From contig CAXBEA010000074.1 of assembly GCA_963974645.1 (NCBI GenBank), positions 1 through 19,409 of the forward strand: 19,409 bases of DNA, given 5' to 3'. Within the stretch, counting starts at the first letter, position 1, and every line of letters begins with the position of its first letter. A program made the translations under genes and the position numbers. This DNA comes from Motiliproteus sp963974645. GTDB lineage: Bacteria; Pseudomonadota; Gammaproteobacteria; Pseudomonadales; Balneatricaceae. Positions 13,720 through 19,409 of this stretch are shown in pieces. The notes below the pieces were generated by a model. The model was not told where the DNA came from. It did no database searches and was given only the letters and a program-made list of their open reading frames with translations.

Positions 13720-15081
13720 ATGCCTAATAACACCAAACCACATGAATTGGTCGGCATCCTCACAAATAGCCTAGAAAAAGACCCTAGCAGCGACATCACG
13801 CACCTGATAAGCCCCCTCTCTCCTGCTGAGCTTGCACGCATCCTAGAGTCGCTGCCTAGCCCACTGCGTATTCCTATGTGGCAGCAGATAGCTGTAGGAA
13901 AAATGGCTGAGGTATTACTCGAGACCCACGACAGCACACGCCGCAAGCTCATCAAGCATACAGAACCCGAAAAGTTACTCGAATGCCTCTCGGCAGTACA
14001 GATGGATGAGCTAGCCGATTTGGATGATGATCTGCCGATTTCGGTCGTCAACGCCATGGTGGCGGCCATGGATGACCAAAGAAAAATGCGCTACACCCTG
14101 GTCAAAGACTATCCGGATGATTCTGCTGGCGGCCTGATGGATATGGATGCGACGGCTATCCGTGCCGATGTCACTCTCAAGTCGGTACTACGATTCCTGC
14201 GTCGCCTGCGAAGTCGAGAGGGTGCGCTTGCTGAACATCTCGATAGCTTGATGGTGGTAGATCGTTCGAATCGCCTGCGTGGCTACCTGCCTTTGAGCAC
14301 CCTAGTTTCCAATGCTACGGATGTTAAGGTAGCCGATGTCATGATTGAAGCTGTAATCAGCTTTACCCCTCTGCAGGCTGCAAGAGAGGTAGCCAGAACC
14401 TTCGCCGACAAAGATTTACTCTCTGCACCGGTTATTGACGAAGACAACCAACTATTGGGACGTATTACCGTAGATGACATCATCGATGTGCTCCGCGAAG
14501 AGAGCGATCGAGAACTGCTTGGACGCGCTGGCCTTAATCCCCACGAGGATATGTTTGCGCCAATTTTACTAAGCTCATTACGCAGGGCATTCTGGCTGGG
14601 GGTCAACTTGATCACAGCCTTTGCAGCCGCTGGCGTTATCGGCCTATTTGGTACCACGATCGAAAAAATAGTCGCCCTGGCAGTACTGATGCCCGTCGTT
14701 GCCAGCATGGGGGGCATCGCAGGCAGCCAGACCCTAACTCTCGTCACTCGCGGTATCGCACTTGATCAGATCGGCCAAAGCAATTTCTGGCGTTTACTAC
14801 GCCATGAATTAGGAATCGGACTTTTAAATGGCATTTTCTGGGCGTTTATCGTTGCAGCTATCGCCTACTGGTGGTTTTCAGACTGGATGCTCGGGCTGGT
14901 ATTTGGTGTAGCGCTACTGGTGGCGATGTTGACCGGCGCTTTAGCCGGTGCTGTAATTCCAATGTCGCTAAAGCAGATAGGCATTGACCCTGCGTTGGCT
15001 GGCGGCGTTGTGCTTACTACGGCAACGGATGTGATCGGTTTTCTGGCATTCCTCGGATTAGGTACTTTGATTCTAATTTAG
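13720..15081 (+). CDS. mgtE: Magnesium transporter MgtE
   Basis: This 453-aa protein is a complete MgtE Mg2+ channel. An acidic helical N domain (about 1-128) is followed by DYPDDSAGGLMD (about 128-139), a CBS pair (about 140-260: VTLKSVLRFLRRLRS, FADKDLLSAPVIDEDNQLLG and RITVDDIIDVL) and a membrane domain of five helices (about 288-453). The selectivity region reads MGGIAGSQTLTLVTRGIAL (about 330-348), with Ile where many families have Asn in GGNAG. The Mg2+-binding Asp is retained in TTATDVIGF (Asp437). The cytosolic domains close the channel when Mg2+ is plentiful. The frame opens at 13693, but AAGGAG (13706-13711) at 8 nt fixes the start at ATG 13720. A hairpin follows the stop. Confidence 0.95.
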   Translation: MPNNTKPHELVGILTNSLEKDPSSDITHLISPLSPAELARILESLPSPLRIPMWQQIAVGKMAEVLLETHDSTRRKLIKHTEPEKLLECLSAVQMDELADLDDDLPISVVNAMVAAMDDQRKMRYTLVKDYPDDSAGGLMDMDATAIRADVTLKSVLRFLRRLRSREGALAEHLDSLMVVDRSNRLRGYLPLSTLVSNATDVKVADVMIEAVISFTPLQAAREVARTFADKDLLSAPVIDEDNQLLGRITVDDIIDVLREESDRELLGRAGLNPHEDMFAPILLSSLRRAFWLGVNLITAFAAAGVIGLFGTTIEKIVALAVLMPVVASMGGIAGSQTLTLVTRGIALDQIGQSNFWRLLRHELGIGLLNGIFWAFIVAAIAYWWFSDWMLGLVFGVALLVAMLTGALAGAVIPMSLKQIGIDPALAGGVVLTTATDVIGFLAFLGLGTLILI

Positions 15082-15088
15082 TCTGTCG

Positions 15089-15115
15089 GAGGTCACACCT
15101 ATACGGTGCTACCTC
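15089..15115 (+). terminator. Hairpin after mgtE
   Basis: GAGGT and ACCTC flank CACC-TATAC-GGTG, giving a nine-pair stem with a symmetrical 2-nt internal loop, 8 nt after the mgtE stop. A T-rich run appears only about 15 nt later, so it may be a weak terminator or an RNA 3'-end stabiliser. Confidence 0.4.
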
Positions 15116-15166
15116 TAGTACCCTCCACGCCTATTATTTTTCTCTGTCGGTCATCCTGATTCTGTT

Positions 15167-16084
15167 ATGGCGATATCCAGCTACCCATCAAAGCTCTCCT
15201 TACCCCAGGTAAACCCTGGTGTTGAAACGGTAATTGAATACTTGATAATCAAGTTCCCCAGCATTGCCCCTCATATTTGGCGACAGCGCGCTGCCGATGG
15301 CAAACTGCACTGGCACGATGGTTCACTTATTAGCGAAGCATCACTCTATCAGCCTCAGCAGCGTATCTATTACTTCAGAGAGGTCGAATCCGAACCTGTT
15401 ATTCCACTCAGTGAGAACATTATATTCCAAGATGATCAACTTTTAATCGCTTATAAGCCTCCCTTCCTTCCGGTCACACCAGGAGGACGGTATGTTAATG
15501 AATGCCTACAAAGCCGATTGCGGAGAAAAACGGGAATAAATGAGCTGCAGGCTCTGCATCGCCTGGATAGGGCTACAACGGGGCTGGTGATGTTTTCTGT
15601 TAACCCTAAAACATGCCATCTATACCATCGCCTGTTTGAATCTCGGCAAATAGAAAAAACCTATCAGGCAATCGCCAAGATCGATTCAGACGTTATTAAT
15701 GCGCGTATAGCAACGCCTACCATCGGCCAAGAATGGCAGGTCATCAACCGTCTGGAAACCTCCACACCGCGATTTTTAATGAGGGTGAGCCAGGGGAAAC
15801 CGAACAGCCACTCTTCGATTCGCTGCCTGCAGCAGGACGGTGATAAAGCCTTGTTTGAATTAAAACCCATTACCGGAAAAACACATCAGCTTCGGGTTCA
15901 TATGCAGACTCTGGGATGGCCAATACTGCACGATCGATACTATCCGGTTTTACAACCGGAATCGGCTGATGATTATTCCCGACCTTTGCAACTGCTGGCC
16001 AAAGAGCTGCGATTTATCGACCCTGTGAGTCTACGACCAAGAGCATTCAATTGTGATACGGAACTGACTCCAAGCAGTGACTAG
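15167..16084 (+). CDS. RluA-family pseudouridine synthase
   Basis: This 305-aa protein converts uridine to pseudouridine in rRNA or tRNA. A short S4-like N-terminal part (about 15-70) carries IWRQRAADGKLHWHDG and precedes the catalytic domain (about 80-290). The catalytic motif is HRLDRATTGLVMFS with Asp134. Other family landmarks are IIFQDDQLLIAYKPPFLPV (about 85-103), EKTYQAIAK (about 163-171) and the C-terminal KPITGKTHQLRVHMQTLGWPI (about 241-261). Members of this branch without a named target are common, and I cannot assign one of rluA, rluC, rluD or truC. The ATG at 15167 lacks a clear Shine-Dalgarno site, yet no better start is seen. It lies 85 nt after mgtE on the same strand and converges with the response regulator gene. 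Confidence 0.9.
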   Translation: MAISSYPSKLSLPQVNPGVETVIEYLIIKFPSIAPHIWRQRAADGKLHWHDGSLISEASLYQPQQRIYYFREVESEPVIPLSENIIFQDDQLLIAYKPPFLPVTPGGRYVNECLQSRLRRKTGINELQALHRLDRATTGLVMFSVNPKTCHLYHRLFESRQIEKTYQAIAKIDSDVINARIATPTIGQEWQVINRLETSTPRFLMRVSQGKPNSHSSIRCLQQDGDKALFELKPITGKTHQLRVHMQTLGWPILHDRYYPVLQPESADDYSRPLQLLAKELRFIDPVSLRPRAFNCDTELTPSSD

Positions 16085-16142
16085 CAGCCATGCTTTTTGC
16101 CCCTGTCATGAGCTGTTAAGAATTATCCAGCAACCTAGAAGC

Positions 16143-16154
16143 GCCTTTAAAGGC
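16143..16154. repeat. 12-bp palindrome between convergent genes
   Basis: GCCTTTAAAGGC is a perfect palindrome in the 87-nt gap between the convergent pseudouridine synthase and response regulator genes. AGGCT-C-AGCCT follows within a few bases. It may serve as a bidirectional stop, although no T run follows. Confidence 0.3.
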
Positions 16155-16171
16155 CTAGGCTCAGCCTGTTA

Positions 16172-16795
16172 TCAGGCATCGACGATGCCGTGTCGGATAC
16201 CTGTATGGATGATATCGGAGGTTTTAGAAAGCTCGAGTTTGTTCATAATATTGGAGCGATGCGCATGCACGGTCTTTTGGCTGATAAACATCGCTTCTGC
16301 AATCTGAGCTGGGCTTTGGCCACCTGCCAGCAAGGTGAAAATCTGCAATTCTCGCTTTGTCAGCAGATTAAGTAACGAACCACTGCTGCCGGAAAGCTGC
16401 TGCTGAATCTGCTCGGCGATAAACTCCTTCCCAGAGCTGACTTGCCGAACAGCCTCTATTAGCTCTTCAGGAGCGCAACGCTTGGTCAGATAACCTTTAG
16501 CACCAGCCTGCATAACCCGCGATGGGTAAGGCTCACACTCCTGCACGGTAAGAACCAGAATTTTAGCCTCAGAATCCACTGCCCTTATTCGCTGAATAGC
16601 ATCCAGTCCCCCTGCTCCCGGTGGCATAGACAGGTCCATGACCACGAGATCCGGAGTGAATTTTTGATATTGGTGGTACGCCTCTTCGCCGCTGGACGCC
16701 TCGCAAACAACCGAGATTCCTTCTGCACTATCGAGTAAACGATGGAACCCTGCACGTACGATCTCATGATCATCAACTAGCATTACACGAATCAT
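16172..16795 (-). CDS. NarL/GacA-type response regulator
   Basis: This 207-aa protein has a receiver domain (about 1-120) with the acidic pocket Asp8-Asp9, phospho-acceptor Asp54 in LVVMDLSMP, Thr in LVLTVQE (about 84) and Lys in GYLTK (about 106). A LuxR-type helix-turn-helix follows (about 145-205: LTKRELQIFTLLAGGQSPAQ, FISQKTVHAHRSNIMNKL). The overall form, including PYPSRVMQAGAKGYLTK and the C-terminal RHGIVDA, resembles GacA/UvrY, the activators of Csr small RNAs, but identity looks moderate and uvrC, the usual neighbour, is absent. ATG 16795 is preferred over GTG 16804 because AGGTG sits at the right distance and GacA proteins start MI-V. No sensor kinase gene is present in the window. 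AGCTTAAGCT (16811-16820) upstream may be a binding site. Confidence 0.88.
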   Translation of the reverse strand: MIRVMLVDDHEIVRAGFHRLLDSAEGISVVCEASSGEEAYHQYQKFTPDLVVMDLSMPPGAGGLDAIQRIRAVDSEAKILVLTVQECEPYPSRVMQAGAKGYLTKRCAPEELIEAVRQVSSGKEFIAEQIQQQLSGSSGSLLNLLTKRELQIFTLLAGGQSPAQIAEAMFISQKTVHAHRSNIMNKLELSKTSDIIHTGIRHGIVDA

Positions 16796-16810
16796 ATCAC
16801 TCACCTGAAA

Positions 16811-16820
16811 AGCTTAAGCT
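16811..16820. promoter_or_regulatory. 10-bp palindrome upstream of the response regulator
   Basis: AGCTTAAGCT, a perfect palindrome, lies 15 bp before the ATG of the response regulator gene, close to its Shine-Dalgarno site. It could be an operator or simply an AT-rich chance palindrome. Confidence 0.25.
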
Positions 16821-16991
16821 AAATTGTGGCGTCATCATAATCACTCCCCCCTTAAAAAGCATTGATCTAACCCAGGCAATTATAATCATAGCCTCGCCCG
16901 AGCTGGTCGATTAAGAAGTTTTCGGTTATATAGTTACCAGTTTCGACTATCTTTAAAATACGTTTGACTGCCCCTTTGTAGAGGATGCTGT

Positions 16992-17759
16992 ATGGTTGCG
17001 CACGTAATGATTCACCTCAAGCCGGAAGATCTTCCTGAAACAGGCCTGCGGGTTAAGTACCGATGCGGTGAAATTTTTGAGAAAAAAATTGAATGGGCCG
17101 ATGTTTCAGAGGGGTTGCTTCAAGCGGAACAAGCCACCAATGACCTCAAAGAACCTGGGATAAACATTGCCGATTCTGAAACCCAAGGCTACGCTGGCTT
17201 TGAAGCCAGAACCGGTAATTATTGGCGCTATAAACACGAAGCCGATCCAGACGTATTCCGCGAACAGTGCCTGCAAATAATTGAGATCCAGGAGCCCTTT
17301 TCTCCCCGCTCATCATGGCATGCCTGGCGACCCGGCGAGAGCAGCATTACCCATGACAGGTTATCGACAACCTTTAAAAACGCAATAACCGGTACAAGGC
17401 TTCGCTATGCAGTGTCTGCACAAAGCTTTAGCTACCAAATTAAAGATATCTCTAAAGGAAGAAAATCAAAAAAAACACTAACGCATGATTATATTTTAAA
17501 TCAAATGCTTAACACTAGCTTCAAGAAACTTGATCACCATAATATCGAAATTAAAACTGAGCCCAATCAGGATACTGATGCGGGAGGTAGCTTTAGTATC
17601 CACTTCAAAAGCGAACACTATTTAATCAGCTACCAAATCGCCGAGCAGATGTTTTCACTGTCACTTTTTGATACCACTAAAACAGAGATAGCTTTACTCA
17701 AGCGTGTAGATTTACCGCATAGCGAGGTTATTGAGGAGACAAAAACATTTCTGGGCTAA
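16992..17759 (+). CDS. Hypothetical protein, 255 aa
   Basis: I do not recognise this protein. It has no signal peptide and no membrane segment, so it is probably cytoplasmic. The N-terminal part (MVAHVMIHLKPEDLPETGLR, then VKYRCGEIFEKKIEWADVSEG) is mixed alpha/beta. A middle part (about 72-120) is rich in aromatic residues (YAGFEARTGNYWRYKHE, SSWHAWRPGES). A basic patch GRKSKKTLTHDY lies at about 156-167, and the C-terminal part has beta-strand character (GGSFSIHFKSEHYLISYQIA). The start is supported by GAGG at 16980-16983, 8 nt before the ATG. It stands alone between the divergent response regulator gene and the convergent unknown gene at 17808. Base composition falls towards AT in the second half (about 17440-17560). 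A short hairpin (AAGATT, 7-nt loop, AATCTT) follows the stop. Confidence 0.75.
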   Translation: MVAHVMIHLKPEDLPETGLRVKYRCGEIFEKKIEWADVSEGLLQAEQATNDLKEPGINIADSETQGYAGFEARTGNYWRYKHEADPDVFREQCLQIIEIQEPFSPRSSWHAWRPGESSITHDRLSTTFKNAITGTRLRYAVSAQSFSYQIKDISKGRKSKKTLTHDYILNQMLNTSFKKLDHHNIEIKTEPNQDTDAGGSFSIHFKSEHYLISYQIAEQMFSLSLFDTTKTEIALLKRVDLPHSEVIEETKTFLG

Positions 17760-17767
17760 GTACAGGT

Positions 17768-17786
17768 AAGATTACGATTTAATCTT
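17768..17786. terminator. Small hairpin between convergent genes
   Basis: AAGATT (17768-17773) and AATCTT (17781-17786) form a six-pair stem with a 7-nt loop in the 48-nt gap between the stops of two convergent genes. It is AT-rich and short, hence only a weak bidirectional terminator candidate. Confidence 0.3.
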
Positions 17787-17807
17787 TATTGATCGGGCGA
17801 AAGCAGG

Positions 17808-18515
17808 TTACTCCTCATCTGCCTCATAGCCCCTGTAAGCATCAAAGGATTCCACTTCTAGCGCATCGGCTGAACTGAGTGCATCGGCACCATAGCCGAG
17901 CGCCTCAGGCACCGCCACCAAACCATCGCTAAACCCAATCACCAGTAATCCCAACTCCTTGCAACGACGCAGCGCCTGTTCTAAATCCCTGATCGCACTG
18001 ATTTGAGGGTGTGTGAAGCCCTGTTCTACAATCGGCCTAACAACAGCTAACGGCGGCTCGACTGAGGGGGCTACTGAGGGCTCAACAGGCAATGCGGAAG
18101 GGATCGCAAGAGGATCTTCTGGCTCAACGAGAGGGATGGCATCTACTATAGCAGGCTCTTGGAATGACTCGAGGACCTGTTCTGCTTGCGATTCTACTTG
18201 GGGCTCTGCCTGCTGTGTTGCTTGCGGTTCGATAATATTGACCGGCTTGGGTGTCACCTCGGTACCAATGCTGGCTGCAACAATGCTAGATAGCGCAGCA
18301 GCAGGTTTTTTCCGGGCAGAGACCTGCTTTAGCGTGAAGCCATGCGCATCCAGAAGGTATACGTTAACGTCACTTTTTTGTAACTTGATCAGACATATTT
18401 TCAACAATGAAAAATGTCGCTCGCTGCCGCAATAGACATGCCCGCCCCCATCGATATCCTGGACAGTTTTGAGGATATCCGAGACTTTGGCGTGTTCCGG
18501 GATGTCTATATTCAT
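17808..18515 (-). CDS. Hypothetical protein with Pro/Glu-rich linker
   Basis: I do not recognise this 235-aa protein. An N-terminal domain (about 1-75: MNIDIPEHAKVSDILKTVQD, HVYCGSERHFSLLKICLIKL) is joined by a long low-complexity linker of Pro, Glu, Ala, Val and Gln (about 95-175, with repeats such as VEPSVAPSVEPP) to a C-terminal module (about 178-215: FTHPQISAIRDLEQALRRCK, ELGLLVIGFSDGLVAVPEAL) and an acidic tail ending ADEE. There is no signal peptide. The frame is open to 18599, but ATG 18515 gives a credible start; there is no clear Shine-Dalgarno site. A five-codon upstream frame, created by a 14-bp tandem duplication, stops over this ATG. It lies 118 nt downstream of the KfrA-like gene on the same strand, so the two may share a transcript. 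Confidence 0.7.
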   Translation of the reverse strand: MNIDIPEHAKVSDILKTVQDIDGGGHVYCGSERHFSLLKICLIKLQKSDVNVYLLDAHGFTLKQVSARKKPAAALSSIVAASIGTEVTPKPVNIIEPQATQQAEPQVESQAEQVLESFQEPAIVDAIPLVEPEDPLAIPSALPVEPSVAPSVEPPLAVVRPIVEQGFTHPQISAIRDLEQALRRCKELGLLVIGFSDGLVAVPEALGYGADALSSADALEVESFDAYRGYEADEE

Positions 18516-18538
18516 AAATCGTAATTCATAAATCGTAA
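18511..18538. repeat. 14-bp tandem duplication at a start codon
   Basis: TTCATAAATCGTAA occurs twice in direct tandem (18511-18524 and 18525-18538). Each copy holds an ATG on the minus strand. Because 14 is not a multiple of three, the two ATGs are in different frames. The upstream ATG (18529) opens a five-codon frame whose TGA (18514-18512) overlaps the downstream ATG (18515-18513) as ATGA. Confidence 0.8.
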
Positions 18539-18633
18539 TCGAGGCGGTAATTAAGGCTGACAATCCTACCCCGAGACGCCTCTGGGTACCAGATTCCAAT
18601 ATCGGCCAGACGACAGGGCGTGGTTAAAAGCCA

Positions 18634-19302
18634 CTAACGACTAGGGGCACTGTATTTACTATCCAGATCAGCAACTAGTGCCCGCAAGTTACTGTTTTCC
18701 TGCTTTAATTCGAGCCACTCTTGGTTTTCAGGTGTAGTAAGTTTGAGCTGCTGACGCAGTTTTTCATTATCAGCTTCAAGTCTAGTAACTACGCCTTCAT
18801 TGACCTTAGCTTCGCGCTGCATATCCGTTACTGTAGCCTCGGCATTGAAGACCCGCTGCTCTAGCGCAAGCCGATCCTGACCCGCCTCATGAAGTTGCAA
18901 GTAAAGCTGTTGCTGCTGATCAATCTGCTGAGATAACTTACCCAGCACTTCAGCAAGCTTATCTTGCTGCAGCTCAAGCTCAGTGCGATGCGCTGCTCGC
19001 AATGCTTTCAACTGCCGCTGTGCCTGATCATATTGCCCTTCAAACTCTCTACGAGACCGGTCTACCGCTGTATGCCACCAGCTAATCATCGCATCAGCGA
19101 GTTGATCGGGAAGGTCTGGGTACTCGCGTCCTTTTTGTAATCGCTGCCCAAGCGTCTGCCACCACTCACCCAGTGCTTTATTGATTGTTGACAGGCTTCC
19201 TTTACCCAGGCGCTCACGCACATTTTGCTGAGTAGGGCGAACGCCTTCGGCTAACAAGCTATCTGCAATGTCAAAAACCCGGCTATAGGTATCACTTTTC
19301 AT
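18634..19302 (-). CDS. KfrA-like coiled-coil DNA-binding protein
   Basis: This 222-aa protein fits the KfrA N-terminal DNA-binding family. Residues about 1-55 (MKSDTYSRVFDIADSLLAEG, VRPTQQNVRERLGKGSLSTI, NKALGEWW) form the helix-turn-helix domain. Residues about 85-210 are an almost unbroken coiled coil rich in Gln, Glu, Leu and Arg (LQQDKLAEVLGKLSQQ, DQQQQLYLQLHEAGQD). Plasmid KfrA proteins bind DNA, form filaments and support partition; chromosomal relatives are widespread in gammaproteobacteria and their role is unclear. The frame is open to 19371, but ATG 19302 matches the family start. The ribosome site is weak (GGGTGTTG). No plasmid replication or partition genes (rep, parA) are visible nearby, so a chromosomal homologue is more likely than a plasmid. 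Confidence 0.8.
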   Translation of the reverse strand: MKSDTYSRVFDIADSLLAEGVRPTQQNVRERLGKGSLSTINKALGEWWQTLGQRLQKGREYPDLPDQLADAMISWWHTAVDRSRREFEGQYDQAQRQLKALRAAHRTELELQQDKLAEVLGKLSQQIDQQQQLYLQLHEAGQDRLALEQRVFNAEATVTDMQREAKVNEGVVTRLEADNEKLRQQLKLTTPENQEWLELKQENSNLRALVADLDSKYSAPSR

Positions 19303-19363
19303 CAACACACCCGCGCTGATTAATAAAAGGCCACTATACAGCTTCAGTTTTTCAAGGGAACCT

Positions 19364-19409
19364 ATGAACAAGTCCCTTGCGCCTCTGGCTTTCAGAGCGA
19401 GTGGAGATC
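19364..19409 (+). CDS. Possible start of a divergent gene (partial)
   Basis: An ATG at 19364, preceded by AAGGGA (19354-19359), opens a frame MNKSLAPLAFRASGD that runs off the window end. The first residues are not diagnostic. CAAGGGA (19353-19359) and TCCCTTG (19373-19379) are exact complements, so the mRNA could fold its ribosome site into a hairpin. With only 15 codons the gene is unproven. Confidence 0.25.
   Translation, partial: MNKSLAPLAFRASGD

Noticed and set aside
13524..13727. 67-aa plus-strand frame before mgtE
   Set aside because: Rich in Tyr and Lys from AT-rich leader sequence, without a ribosome site, and it overlaps the mgtE start.
14283..14747. 154-aa minus-strand frame within mgtE
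   Set aside because: Shadow of the CBS and membrane coding frame, Ser/Arg-rich as expected for antisense.
18634..19302. Evidence that the window is a plasmid
   Set aside because: The KfrA-like gene alone is not enough; mgtE, the pseudouridine synthase and the GacA-like regulator point to a chromosome, and no rep or par genes are seen.

Overview
The window looks like chromosome from a mid-GC (roughly 50%) gammaproteobacterium, probably marine. The basis is protein family content (a GacA/UvrY-like regulator, a DUF1302-type outer membrane protein, a RND/MMPL exporter, a Pseudomonas-like MgtE, a KfrA-like protein) and strong Shine-Dalgarno sites on most genes. The genus cannot be fixed from the sequence alone. 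No rRNA, tRNA or CRISPR array was seen.

Region 1 (1-3446) is accessory. A minus-strand toxin-antitoxin pair (ParD-like antitoxin, zeta-type kinase toxin) has a perfect palindrome over its promoter. A short IS91-family transposase relic, an attC-like scar and a YdeI-like gene follow, which together suggest a decayed integron cassette. Next come a foldable three-stem RNA element with a U tract and an AlkC-type DNA glycosylase gene. The gap 3447-3806 carries what looks like a deletion scar.

Region 2 (3772-9645) is the most interesting part. A MarR-type regulator, a glutathione S-transferase, a RND exporter naturally fused to a LolA-like periplasmic domain, and a DUF1302-type outer membrane barrel lie in a row on the plus strand. 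Four copies of a 12-bp palindrome (consensus ATGCRTAYRCAT) precede the regulator (one), the GST (two) and the exporter (one). The same repressor therefore probably controls the whole set. The regulator has a near-perfect promoter whose predicted transcription start falls on its ATG, so its mRNA may be leaderless. The layout suggests a drug- or lipid-responsive conjugation and export system crossing the inner membrane, periplasm and outer membrane.

Region 3 (9646-13262) holds minus-strand genes for a small possible ORF, a VOC/glyoxalase-like protein, a NAD(P)-binding oxidoreductase and an EamA (DMT) permease. The permease gene is divergent from a LysR-type regulator gene, the usual arrangement for regulator and target.

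Region 4 (13263-19409) is more housekeeping in character. It has a long gene-free leader, the Mg2+ transporter gene mgtE, a RluA-family pseudouridine synthase gene, an orphan NarL/GacA-type response regulator gene, an unrecognised 255-aa protein gene, an unrecognised protein gene with a Pro/Glu-rich linker (its start region carries a 14-bp tandem duplication), and a KfrA-like coiled-coil DNA-binding protein gene. The window ends inside or just at a possible divergent gene start.
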